Counted from the first letter of the stretch, positions 6,306 to 12,780 are shown. The stretch: 12,819 nt of DNA from JAVBOV01 sp031550205 (GCA_031550205.1 JAVBOV010000046.1:1-12819); one strand, 5' to 3'. A program made the numbers and translations. The notes: a model not told the origin generated them from the letters alone.

Positions 6306-7202
6306 ATGGCAAAATCTGAAGTTATGGTCGTTAAAAGCTCCGGCAACCTGCCTTTGGTGCTGGAAGAAAACAGCGTCTTTGCATATTTTGAAAAAATCAA
6401 AAACATCCCCATGCTCACCGAGGCTGAGGAAGTTTCTTTGGTGCAAGATTTACAGCAAAATCACAACCTTGAGGCCGCCCACAGGCTGATTAACTCTCAC
6501 CTGCGCCTGGCCGCCAAAATCGCCTTAACATATCGCCGCTACGGCCTGCCGCTGGCCGATCTCATCTCCGAGGCCAACATCGGGCTCATGCAGGCCGTTA
6601 AAAAGTTTGACTTAGAGAAAAAAGTCCGCCTTTCCACCTATGCCATCTGGTGGATTAAGGCCACAATTAACGACTATGTTCTTCGCTCTTGGTCTTTGGT
6701 CAAAATGGGCACCAAAGCCGCGCAAAAAAAGCTGTTTTACAACCTAAACCGCATCAAATCCCAGCTCGGCTTATATGATAATAAAGCCTTGGAACCTTCC
6801 GTGGTTAAACAAATCGCCCAAGAACTTGTGGTTTCCGAGCAAGACGTTATGGAAATGGATGTTCGCCTGGCCGGTGACAGCTCCTTAAACGTTTCCATTG
6901 GCGATGAAGACGATTCTGAAAAAATGGATTTTCTTGTCGATCCCAGTCAAAACTTGGAAGAAGCCTTGTCTAAAAAACAGCAAAGTAAGCTGAAAAAAGA
7001 GCTGCTTAACAATGCCCTGCGTCAGCTTAATGAGCGTGAGCAATACATCATCAAAAACCGCATGCTGACCGATTCTCCTGTTACCTTGGAAGAAATCGGC
7101 GAAAGCTTCCAAATCAGCCGCGAACGCGTCCGTCAGATTGAAAAACGCGCTTTTGAAAAGCTCAGTGAGCTTGTAAAAAAGGCCTCTTGTCTGTCCGCAT
7201 AA
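6306..7202 (+). CDS. rpoH: RNA polymerase heat-shock sigma factor RpoH (sigma-32)
   Basis: RpoH directs RNA polymerase to heat-shock promoters such as those of chaperones and proteases. The 298 residues are the usual size for alphaproteobacterial RpoH. Region 2 is clear: NSHLRLAAKIALTYRRYGLPLADLI-type segment (64-86), then RLSTYAIWWIKATINDYVLRS (region 2.3/2.4, 108-127), followed by the family-specific SWSLVKMGTKAAQKKLFYNL, whose QKKLFYNLNR (140-149) is the RpoH box that separates RpoH from RpoD and RpoS. Region 4.2 has the helix-turn-helix LEEIGESFQISRERVRQIEKR (about 261-281). A strong AAGGAGAGG lies before ATG. No terminator follows, so it may be cotranscribed with the small gene and prmC. 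Its target clpB lies in the same window, and the rpoH promoter resembles that of clpB, suggesting autoregulation (inference). Confidence 0.95.
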   Translation: MAKSEVMVVKSSGNLPLVLEENSVFAYFEKIKNIPMLTEAEEVSLVQDLQQNHNLEAAHRLINSHLRLAAKIALTYRRYGLPLADLISEANIGLMQAVKKFDLEKKVRLSTYAIWWIKATINDYVLRSWSLVKMGTKAAQKKLFYNLNRIKSQLGLYDNKALEPSVVKQIAQELVVSEQDVMEMDVRLAGDSSLNVSIGDEDDSEKMDFLVDPSQNLEEALSKKQQSKLKKELLNNALRQLNEREQYIIKNRMLTDSPVTLEEIGESFQISRERVRQIEKRAFEKLSELVKKASCLSA

Positions 7203-7244
7203 AGTGTGGTAAAATCCTTTCCCCAAGGCTTTTGGAGAAAGGTG

Positions 7245-7412
7245 ATGGACAATCCTCACAAATCCTTCAAAAACGGCTTGGTATATAAGGGCAGGTTTTC
7301 TCCAAGCTACAGCACTGCTGATATGGAGCGCCATATAAAGTTTTTGCTGCATAAAATTAAGCCCCGTAAAAAAGAAATCTTAAATGAATGCAAAATAAAA
7401 ACGCTCAAATAA
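7245..7412 (+). CDS. Small hypothetical protein, 55 residues
   Basis: I do not recognise a family. The frame is open from 7206, but GGAGAAAGG at 7234-7242 directly precedes the ATG at 7245 (the GTG at 7242 is an alternative), so this start is preferred. The product is basic, begins MDNPHKSFKNGLVYKGRF and contains a likely helix ADMERHIKFLLHKI followed by a Lys-rich tail; no signal peptide or membrane helix is seen. It lies 42 bases after rpoH and overlaps the prmC start by 25 bases, an arrangement that suggests translational coupling. It could serve mainly as a coupled leader for prmC, or be a real small protein. Confidence is moderate because it is short. Confidence 0.5.
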   Translation: MDNPHKSFKNGLVYKGRFSPSYSTADMERHIKFLLHKIKPRKKEILNECKIKTLK

Positions 7413-8209
7413 AAGAAAGATTGACCAAAGCCGGAATTGAAAATCCCAGACTTGAGACAGAGCTGATTCTCGAGCGGTTTTCTGATGAAAAAATCATAGA
7501 AGAGATTATCAACAAACGCCTTGAAGGCTGGCCGTTGGATAAGCTCTTAAACTCCAAAGGCTTTTATAAACACGATTTTTATACCGATGAAAATGTTCTT
7601 TCTCCCAGACCCGACACCGAAATTCTGGTAGAAGAAGCCATAAAAATAATCAACAATCAAAAATCTAAAATCAAAAATCTAAAATTACTCGACCTGGGCG
7701 TCGGCTCCGGCTGCATCCTCCTCTCGATTCTTTTGGAATGCCCAAACGTCATCGGCACCGGTATAGACATATCCCCAAAAGCCCTGGAAGTTGCAGAGAA
7801 AAACCTAAAATTAATCAACTATAATCAAAAATCCAAAATCAAAAATCTAAAATTATCCCGCCATGATTGGTTTAAAGATAAAATTGAAGGCACCTACGAC
7901 ATCATCGTTTCCAATCCGCCATACATTCCAAGCGCAGATATTAAAAATTTGGATAAAGAAGTGCGCGAACACGACCCCGTTTTGGCGCTTGACGGCGGTG
8001 ACGACGGTTTGGACAGTTACCGCCGCATTGCCAAAATTGCTAACCAACTTTTAACCATCGATGGATATATTTTACTCGAAGTTGGAATTAACCAGGCAGA
8101 TGCTGTGGTTAACATTTTTACCGAAGAAAATTTTAAGCTCCATAAAATTGCCAAAGATTTATCCGGCATAGATAGATGTATAATTTTTAAAAAAACCGGT
8201 TGCAATTAA
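7388..8209 (+). CDS. prmC: Release factor glutamine methyltransferase PrmC (HemK)
   Basis: PrmC methylates the glutamine of the GGQ motif of release factors 1 and 2 using S-adenosylmethionine in the cytoplasm. The 273 residues show a short N-terminal substrate-binding domain (about 1-75, some 15 residues shorter in the middle than in E. coli), the linker SPRPDTEILVEEA, the SAM-binding motif LDLGVGSG (101-108), the acidic segment GTGIDISPKALEVAEKN, and the catalytic NPPY at 176-179. Two identical peptides NQKSKIKNLKL (90-100 and 146-156) are encoded by heptamer arrays and lengthen two linkers by about 5-6 residues relative to E. coli, just before the SAM motif and just before HDWF. The ATG overlaps the small upstream gene and has only a weak A-rich Shine-Dalgarno, so it is probably translated by coupling. 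prfA, its usual neighbour, is not here; DUF4167 follows as in other alphaproteobacteria. Confidence 0.95.
   Translation: MQNKNAQIKERLTKAGIENPRLETELILERFSDEKIIEEIINKRLEGWPLDKLLNSKGFYKHDFYTDENVLSPRPDTEILVEEAIKIINNQKSKIKNLKLLDLGVGSGCILLSILLECPNVIGTGIDISPKALEVAEKNLKLINYNQKSKIKNLKLSRHDWFKDKIEGTYDIIVSNPPYIPSADIKNLDKEVREHDPVLALDGGDDGLDSYRRIAKIANQLLTIDGYILLEVGINQADAVVNIFTEENFKLHKIAKDLSGIDRCIIFKKTGCN
7655..7687 (+). repeat. In-frame AAAATCN heptamer array in prmC, copy 1
   Basis: ATC recurs at 7649, 7656, 7663, 7670 and 7677, then ATT at 7684, a 7-base period. The 33 bases 7655-7687 match 7823-7855 at all but one position and are read in the same frame, giving NQKSKIKNLKL. It is the same family as the arrays beside murE. 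Confidence 0.85.
7823..7855 (+). repeat. In-frame AAAATCN heptamer array in prmC, copy 2
   Basis: ATC recurs at 7824, 7831, 7838 and 7845, then ATT at 7852, a 7-base period. It differs from copy 1 by one base (C at 7834 in place of T) that leaves the serine codon unchanged. The encoded peptide is identical to copy 1. Confidence 0.85.
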
Positions 8210-8242
8210 ATTTTTAATATGTATTATCAGCTTAAATTTTCC

Positions 8243-8272
8243 TTGAAAGACTATTTTTCAATCTTCTCTAAA
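8243..8272 (+). promoter_or_regulatory. Possible promoter for the DUF4167 gene
   Basis: TTGAAA (8243-8248), 18-base spacer, TCTAAA (8267-8272), followed by AT-rich sequence and a small hairpin (TCTCTA at 8265-8270 with TAGAGA at 8278-8283). The match is moderate; transcription may also continue from prmC because no terminator is seen between the genes. Confidence 0.3.
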
Positions 8273-8307
8273 ATATATAGAGAAATTTTTCACGTGGTAT
8301 ATAAAAT

Positions 8308-8796
8308 ATGAAAAGACCTAATAACAACAATAAGTTCCGCAATAATAACAACAACCATAATCACTATAACCCTGCCTATTCCTTAAATTATCGCTTTGAC
8401 AGCAATTCCATTGCCGGCAAGGTTTCAGGCACCGCTCTGGATTTAATTAAAAAATATAACGAGCTTGCCAAAGACGCCATGCAGGACAATGATTATATTT
8501 CTGCTGAGGTTTTCCGCCAATATGCAGAGCATTATCGCAAAATCGTAACCGATATTAACGAGCGCAAGGCTCAGCATATTGCCAACCGCCCGGTCAGAGA
8601 AAGCACCGCAGAAGCCGCTGCCGAGGTTCCCGCGCAAACCGACATTGTTGTTGAAACTTTGGAAGAAAAAACAGAGCCTCAGCCTCAGCCTGAGACTGAA
8701 GAAGCTGCTGTTCGCAAAGAATTTAAGGTGATAGAAATTGCCGAGGCCCCAAAGAGAGTCTATCGCAAAAAAGTTGAGGCTGTGGCCGCAGTATAA
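8308..8796 (+). CDS. DUF4167 domain protein
   Basis: The 162-residue protein matches the alphaproteobacterial DUF4167 pattern: an Asn-rich, basic N-terminus (MKRPNNNNKFRNNNNNHNH), then the conserved domain of about residues 28-90 with YRFDSNSIAGKVSGTALDLIKKYNELAKDA-type sequence (a GTA, helix, YxxLAxDA pattern) and AEVFRQYAEHYRKI, and a low-complexity acidic tail rich in Glu, Pro, Gln and Ala that ends in a basic patch (KRVYRKK). In this family the N-terminus is often Arg-rich and RNA-binding is suspected; here Asn takes that place. The function is not established. The AAT/AAC runs (8314-8360) could change length in frame. It follows prmC and is followed by a terminator; the prmC-DUF4167-clpB order is conserved in many alphaproteobacteria. 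Confidence 0.85.
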   Translation: MKRPNNNNKFRNNNNNHNHYNPAYSLNYRFDSNSIAGKVSGTALDLIKKYNELAKDAMQDNDYISAEVFRQYAEHYRKIVTDINERKAQHIANRPVRESTAEAAAEVPAQTDIVVETLEEKTEPQPQPETEEAAVRKEFKVIEIAEAPKRVYRKKVEAVAAV

Positions 8797-8810
8797 AAAA
8801 CATCCATCAC

Positions 8811-8844
8811 CGGCCACTGTCCACTGACATTGGCCGCTTTTTTT
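8811..8844 (+). terminator. Intrinsic terminator after the DUF4167 gene
   Basis: CGGCCA (8811-8816) pairs with TGGCCG (8831-8836), and inside it TGTC (8818-8821) pairs with GACA (8826-8829) around loop CACT. A run of seven T follows (8838-8844). The next gene's GGAG lies only three bases later. The stem itself contains the heptamer-like pair CCACTGT CCACTGA. Confidence 0.8.
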
Positions 8845-8857
8845 ACGGAGCATAAAA

Positions 8858-10003
8858 ATGGTACCCTTTTGGATTGCAGTTATAGTCGTGGCGGCTTCTT
8901 GCGCCTTAATCACCATCCGCACCTTAATTGGTTATTCTGATTTTAAGCTGGTTTACAAGCTCCTCATTTCGTTTTTGGTTCTGGCCGGCTGGTTTGCTCC
9001 GTTATGGACCGGCGGCATCAGGAAATATAATCTCCTTTCCGGCGAGGCTGCATCCATAGCCTACACCGGAGGATATATTTTATTCGGCTTTGCTTTTTTG
9101 TTTTTTGCTACGCTTTTTTTAAGAGATGTTTGCTGGTTCATCACTTACTGGCTTTCCAAATATTTTCACTTCAACTTTATCAGTCCGCATGACGTTGCCG
9201 CCCTAAACAAGGCCAATCTATGGGCCTTTGTGTTAAGCTTGGTTTTGGGGGCATATTCCTTATATGAAGGGTTTAAATATCCCAATCTTAAAGAAATTAC
9301 CATTGAAAGCCCTAAAGTTAAAAAAGATACAAATATTTTGGTAATGACCGACCTGCACTTAAACCGCATCAGCCCTCAAAAACACACGGCAGAATTGGTG
9401 AGACGCGTTAATGCCTTAAAGCCCGATGCCGTGGTTTTGGTCGGAGATATTATAGACGATTTATATGGAATTGATAAAAATCTTCAGGAACTTTCCAAGT
9501 TAAAAGCTCCTTACGGGGTTTTTGCGGTTTTGGGCAACCATGAGGTTTATCGCGGCTTTGCTTTTTCTCAGGTCAAGTTCAAGGAATATGGCTTCAAGTT
9601 TCTCTTAAATGCCGGAGAAAGCTTAAAAGACCGCGGAGTTTATATTGGCGGCATATCCGATTACAGCACCAGAGAATATCATCAGCTTTTGGCCATAGAC
9701 TTGGACAAAACCTTAAAAGACGCTCAAAAGAGCGATTATAAAGTGCTGCTTTCTCACGGCCCCAAGTTCATAGACACTCTAAAAAATAATGAAATAGATT
9801 TGCAAATTTCCGGCCACACTCACGGCGGGCAGATTTTTCCGTTCCATATCGGCGCCAAAAAAGCCAATGGTTATCTGGCCGGCCTTTATGATGTCGGGCA
9901 GATGAAAATTTTTGTTTCCCGCGGTGCCGGCACCTGGGGTCCGCCGATGCGCCTTCTTGCCCCGGCCGACATCACCTTAATTCACCTTAAGGCCGCCAAA
10001 TAA
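8858..10003 (+). CDS. Membrane-anchored calcineurin-like metallophosphoesterase (YkuE/YaeI type)
   Basis: The 381-residue protein has four predicted membrane helices (about 3-24, 33-51, 67-95 and 121-139) followed by a metallophosphoesterase domain (about 158-378). All metal-binding motifs are visible: DLH at 165-167, GDIIDD from 196 (Asp197), GNHE at 226-229, SHGP at 299-302 and GHTHGGQ at 319-325. Such enzymes hydrolyse phosphoesters or pyrophosphates with two metal ions; the domain follows the last helix and may face either side. The family includes YkuE, YaeI and chlamydial LpxG, a UDP-2,3-diacylglucosamine hydrolase, so a lipid A or other lipid role is possible but not shown. GGAG lies 7 bases before ATG. 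A terminator precedes it, and clpB follows 73 bases later. It is inserted between DUF4167 and clpB, which are usually adjacent. Confidence 0.88.
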   Translation: MVPFWIAVIVVAASCALITIRTLIGYSDFKLVYKLLISFLVLAGWFAPLWTGGIRKYNLLSGEAASIAYTGGYILFGFAFLFFATLFLRDVCWFITYWLSKYFHFNFISPHDVAALNKANLWAFVLSLVLGAYSLYEGFKYPNLKEITIESPKVKKDTNILVMTDLHLNRISPQKHTAELVRRVNALKPDAVVLVGDIIDDLYGIDKNLQELSKLKAPYGVFAVLGNHEVYRGFAFSQVKFKEYGFKFLLNAGESLKDRGVYIGGISDYSTREYHQLLAIDLDKTLKDAQKSDYKVLLSHGPKFIDTLKNNEIDLQISGHTHGGQIFPFHIGAKKANGYLAGLYDVGQMKIFVSRGAGTWGPPMRLLAPADITLIHLKAAK

Positions 10004-10009
10004 CCCGCT

Positions 10010-10039
10010 CTTGATTTTCTCATCCAAAGCTCCTAGATT
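10010..10039 (+). promoter_or_regulatory. clpB promoter, likely heat-shock type
   Basis: CTTG (10010-10013), 18 bases, CCTAGAT (10032-10038) matches the alphaproteobacterial sigma-32 consensus CTTG-N17/18-CYTATNT except at one base. Read as sigma-70 it is TTGATT, 17 bases, TAGATT. The rpoH promoter has the same CTCTTGATT and the same spacing. GGAGA at 10066-10070 is the Shine-Dalgarno, 6 bases before ATG. Confidence 0.6.
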
Positions 10040-10076
10040 ATAAGCATAAAACAAAGCATAAACCTGGAGATTTTTT

Positions 10077-12473
10077 ATGGATTTTGAAAAACTGACATCC
10101 AAATCAAAAACCTTAATCCAAGATGTCATCAACTTTGCGGCCAGTCAAAAGCACCAGCAAATTACCCCCGAGCATCTCTTAAAATGTTTGCTGGATGAAA
10201 AATCCGGCATGATTGCAGATTTATTGACCAAGTCCGGCAGCAATGTTGTTGAGCTCAGAGACAACTTAAATAACGAAATTGCCAAGTTTCCTCAAGTTTT
10301 GGGCACCAGCGTGCAAAGCGTAATGAGCCAGGACTTCACCCGCGTAATGCTTGAGGCTGAAAAGTTGGCATCTTTGGCCAAAGATAAATTTGTGACCTTA
10401 GAACGCATCTTGCAGGCTCTCACCATCATAACAGACACTCCGGCTCATGAGGTTTTAATAAAATCCGGCCTGAATGTTCATAGCTTAAACCAGAGCATTA
10501 ACGAATATCGCAAAGGGCGTGTGGCGGACAGCGAAACCGCCGAAGACAGCTTCGATGCCTTAGAACGCTTCACCATAGACATTACCCAAAAAGCCAAAGA
10601 AGGCGGGTTAGACCCCGTAATCGGCCGTGAACAGGAAATCAGGCGCGCCATCCAGGTTTTATCTCGCCGCACCAAAAACAACCCGGTCTTAATCGGTGAG
10701 CCGGGCGTTGGCAAAACCGCCATTGTTGAAGGTTTGGCCATTCGCATTGTTGACAACGATGTGCCTGAAAGCCTGCTTAACAAGCGCCTTTTGTCCTTAG
10801 ACATGGGTGCGCTGATTGCCGGCGCCAAGTTTCGCGGAGAGTTTGAAGAACGCTTAAAAGCGGTTTTAAAAGATGTTGAATCTTCAAACGGCGAAATCAT
10901 TTTGTTTATTGATGAAATGCACACCTTGGTGGGCGCCGGTGCTGCCGAAGGCGGAGTGGATGCTTCCAACTTACTTAAACCCGCTTTGGCCAGAGGAGAA
11001 CTGCACTGCCTTGGCGCCACCACCTTGGCCGAATATCAAAAATATGTTGAAAAAGACGCAGCTCTTGCCCGCCGTTTCCAGCCCATATTTGTCGGCGAGC
11101 CCGGCGTTGAAGAAACCGTTTCCATTTTAAGAGGCATCAAAGAAAAATTTGAACTCCACCACGGCGTAAAAATTTCCGACGCCGCCTTAATCTCTGCCGC
11201 CGCGCTTTCCAACCGCTATATTTCAGACCGCTTTCTGCCTGATAAAGCCATCGATTTAATGGATGAAGCCGCCAGCTCTCTGCGCATGATAATCGATTCT
11301 AAGCCTGAAGAATTAGACGAGCTCGACCGCCGCATCTTGCAGTTGAAAATTGAGCGTGAGTCTCTGAAAAAAGAACAAGATGAAGCATCCAAATCTCGTC
11401 TGGAGTTCTTAAATTATGAAATTTCAGGCCTGGAGGCCAAGTCTAAAAGTTTGCTCGACAAATGGAACCAAGATAAGCAGTCCTTGGCCGATTTCACCGA
11501 GATTAAAGAAAAACTCGACCGCGCCCGCATTGATGTTGAAATTGCCAAAAGAGAAGGGCGCTTTGAACGCGCCGGAGAACTGCAATACAGCATCATCCCC
11601 GAGCTTGAAAACAAATTGAAGGTTGCGGAAACCAGCGGCAAAAAACAAAAAAGCCACATCCATGAAACCGTGCAGCCGGAAAATATTGCCGCCATTGTTT
11701 CCAAATGGACTGGCATTCCGGTAGATAAAATGCTGGAGAGCGAAAAAGAAAAACTCTTAAAAATGGAAGATTTTTTAAGCTCTCGCGTCATCGGTCAAAA
11801 AGATGCCATTGCCGCAGTTTCCAACGCAGTTCGCCGCTCTCGCGCCGGCATATCGGACTCAAAACAGCCGATTGGTTCATTTTTGTTCTTAGGTCCCACC
11901 GGTGTTGGCAAAACCGAGCTGAGCAAGGCTCTTGCCGAGTTTTTGTTTAATGATGAAAACTCGCTCCTTCGTTTGGATATGTCTGAATATATGGAAAAAC
12001 ATTCGGTTGCCCGCTTAATCGGTGCTCCTCCCGGTTATATAGGCTACGATGAAGGCGGCGCTTTAACCGAGGCGGTGCGACGCCGTCCTTATCAGGTGGT
12101 GCTGCTTGACGAGGTTGAAAAAGCCCACCCCGATATCTTTAATGTGCTGCTGCAGGTTTTAGATGACGGCCGTCTGACCGACGGCAAAGGCCGCACGGTC
12201 GATTTCAAAAACACCATTGTCATCATGACCTCCAACCTTGGCTCGATTGATGCTGTTCGCGCTCATTTCAGGCCGGAGTTCATCAACCGCATAGACGATA
12301 TTGTAATTTTTCACAAACTTGATAAAAGCAATATCAAAGACATTGCCAAAATTCAGATTAACGAGATTGAAAAGCGCTTGAAAGACAAGAACATTAAACT
12401 AAACGTAACCGAACCGGCCTTTACCTGGATAAACAACCACGGCTACGATGAAGCCTACGGCGCCCGCCCCTGA
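10077..12473 (+). CDS. clpB: ATP-dependent chaperone ClpB, truncated by an in-frame TGA
   Basis: ClpB is a hexameric cytoplasmic AAA+ disaggregase that works with DnaK. Visible in order: Clp N-domain (1-145), D1 ATPase with Walker A GEPGVGKT (207-214) and Walker B with D279-E280, coiled-coil M-domain (about 405-520, from ELDELDRRILQLK), and D2 ATPase with Walker A GPTGVGKT (606-613), Walker B LLDEVEKAH (D678-E679), sensor 1 TSN and arginine finger R738 in NRID. Two defects: compared with E. coli about 19 residues are missing between SNLGS (719-723) and FRPEF (731-735), and the frame ends with TGA at 12471-12473 after GARP, where family members have GARPLKR. The next 44 codons continue the ClpB sequence in the same frame. 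The product is 798 residues; without the TGA it would be 843, against about 857 in E. coli. Start supported by GGAGA 6 bases upstream. The protein may be inactive or weak, or the TGA may be a sequencing error. Confidence 0.93.
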   Translation: MDFEKLTSKSKTLIQDVINFAASQKHQQITPEHLLKCLLDEKSGMIADLLTKSGSNVVELRDNLNNEIAKFPQVLGTSVQSVMSQDFTRVMLEAEKLASLAKDKFVTLERILQALTIITDTPAHEVLIKSGLNVHSLNQSINEYRKGRVADSETAEDSFDALERFTIDITQKAKEGGLDPVIGREQEIRRAIQVLSRRTKNNPVLIGEPGVGKTAIVEGLAIRIVDNDVPESLLNKRLLSLDMGALIAGAKFRGEFEERLKAVLKDVESSNGEIILFIDEMHTLVGAGAAEGGVDASNLLKPALARGELHCLGATTLAEYQKYVEKDAALARRFQPIFVGEPGVEETVSILRGIKEKFELHHGVKISDAALISAAALSNRYISDRFLPDKAIDLMDEAASSLRMIIDSKPEELDELDRRILQLKIERESLKKEQDEASKSRLEFLNYEISGLEAKSKSLLDKWNQDKQSLADFTEIKEKLDRARIDVEIAKREGRFERAGELQYSIIPELENKLKVAETSGKKQKSHIHETVQPENIAAIVSKWTGIPVDKMLESEKEKLLKMEDFLSSRVIGQKDAIAAVSNAVRRSRAGISDSKQPIGSFLFLGPTGVGKTELSKALAEFLFNDENSLLRLDMSEYMEKHSVARLIGAPPGYIGYDEGGALTEAVRRRPYQVVLLDEVEKAHPDIFNVLLQVLDDGRLTDGKGRTVDFKNTIVIMTSNLGSIDAVRAHFRPEFINRIDDIVIFHKLDKSNIKDIAKIQINEIEKRLKDKNIKLNVTEPAFTWINNHGYDEAYGARP

Positions 12474-12608
12474 AAAAGGCTCTTAAAAAACCAAATTGAA
12501 AACCGCCTGGCCCTAAAGCTTTTGGAGGGAGATATTTCCAATAACTCCACGGTTGATGTTGTGGTGCAAAACAGCCAACTAGACCTGGTTAAATCAAAGA
12601 AAAAATGA
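12474..12608 (+). pseudogene. clpB: C-terminal end of clpB, cut off by the upstream TGA
   Basis: This stretch is in the same frame as clpB and encodes KRLLKNQIENRLALKLLEGD, followed by a strand-like VDVVVQN segment and a Lys-rich end, then TGA at 12606-12608. It matches the ending of ClpB family proteins (KRAIQQQIENPLA in E. coli), the last part of the D2 small domain. No start codon or Shine-Dalgarno suits independent translation. A single base change of a leucine codon (TTA or TTG) to TGA explains the break; no frameshift is needed. Confidence 0.85.
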
Positions 12609-12646
12609 CAAAAACATTAGCGGTTTCACCGCTTAAGTTTTTGTCA
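12606..12646 (+). terminator. Stem-loop at the end of clpB
   Basis: The 19-base arm 12606-12624 (TGACAAAAAC then ATTAGCGGT) pairs with 12628-12646 with two mismatches and a TTC loop. The original clpB stop TGA is the first triplet of the stem. The right arm contains GTTTTTG, but no T run follows the stem, so it is a probable rather than a classical intrinsic terminator. Confidence 0.6.
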
Positions 12647-12672
12647 TCCTCGGGCTTGACCCGAGGATCCAG
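12643..12672. repeat. Dispersed palindrome GTCATCCTCGGG...CCCGAGGATCC
   Basis: ATCCTCGGG (12646-12654) and CCCGAGGAT (12660-12668) form a perfect 9-bp stem around CTTGA. The ends GTCATCC and GGATCCAG are those of the elements at 5167 and 6085, although the stem interiors differ. From memory such sequences occur in many copies in alphaproteobacterial genomes. It abuts the clpB stem-loop. Confidence 0.75.
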
Positions 12673-12692
12673 GTCAAACAAAGAATCTGCTC

Positions 12693-12731
12693 TCCCTCCC
12701 CTGATTTCAGGGGAGGGTTGGGGTGGGGTTA
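12693..12731. repeat. Interspersed C-rich/G-rich repeat, copy 1
   Basis: The 39 bases match 12781-12819 at all but two positions. The first part is a perfect hairpin, CCCTCCCCTGA with TCAGGGGAGGG (12694-12717). The second part carries the G runs GGGG-GGG-GGGG-GGGG (12710-12728) with loops of 1-2 bases, the pattern of a G-quadruplex. No gene is present in 12609-12819; the segment holds only these repeats. Confidence 0.85.
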
Positions 12732-12780
12732 ATTTGTGGATGCTGTTGAAAATAATTTTCCTCTATTCTGTCGTCCTTCC

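Noticed and set aside
6885..7352. A minus-strand open frame of 155 codons opposite the end of rpoH
   Set aside because: It covers the conserved region 4 of rpoH on the other strand and the small gene; composition explains it and no family is recognised.
7649..7856. CRISPR array in prmC
   Set aside because: The two 33-base copies are internally 7-base periodic, lie within a coding frame, and occur only twice with no set of equal spacers.
10478..11023. A minus-strand open frame of 181 codons opposite clpB
   Set aside because: It is antisense to the conserved D1 ATPase domain, Ser/Pro-rich as typical for shadow frames, and has no start signal.
12471..12473. TGA reassigned as a sense codon (for example tryptophan) in this organism
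   Set aside because: murD ends with TGA at a normal family length, the clpB tail also ends with TGA, and the homologous residue is leucine, not tryptophan. No other gene in the window has an internal TGA.
12461..12480. A programmed frameshift in clpB at GCCCGCCCCTGA
   Set aside because: The conserved sequence continues in the original frame after the TGA, so a frameshift is not needed; a shift at the C run gives a short frame that ends at AATTGA.
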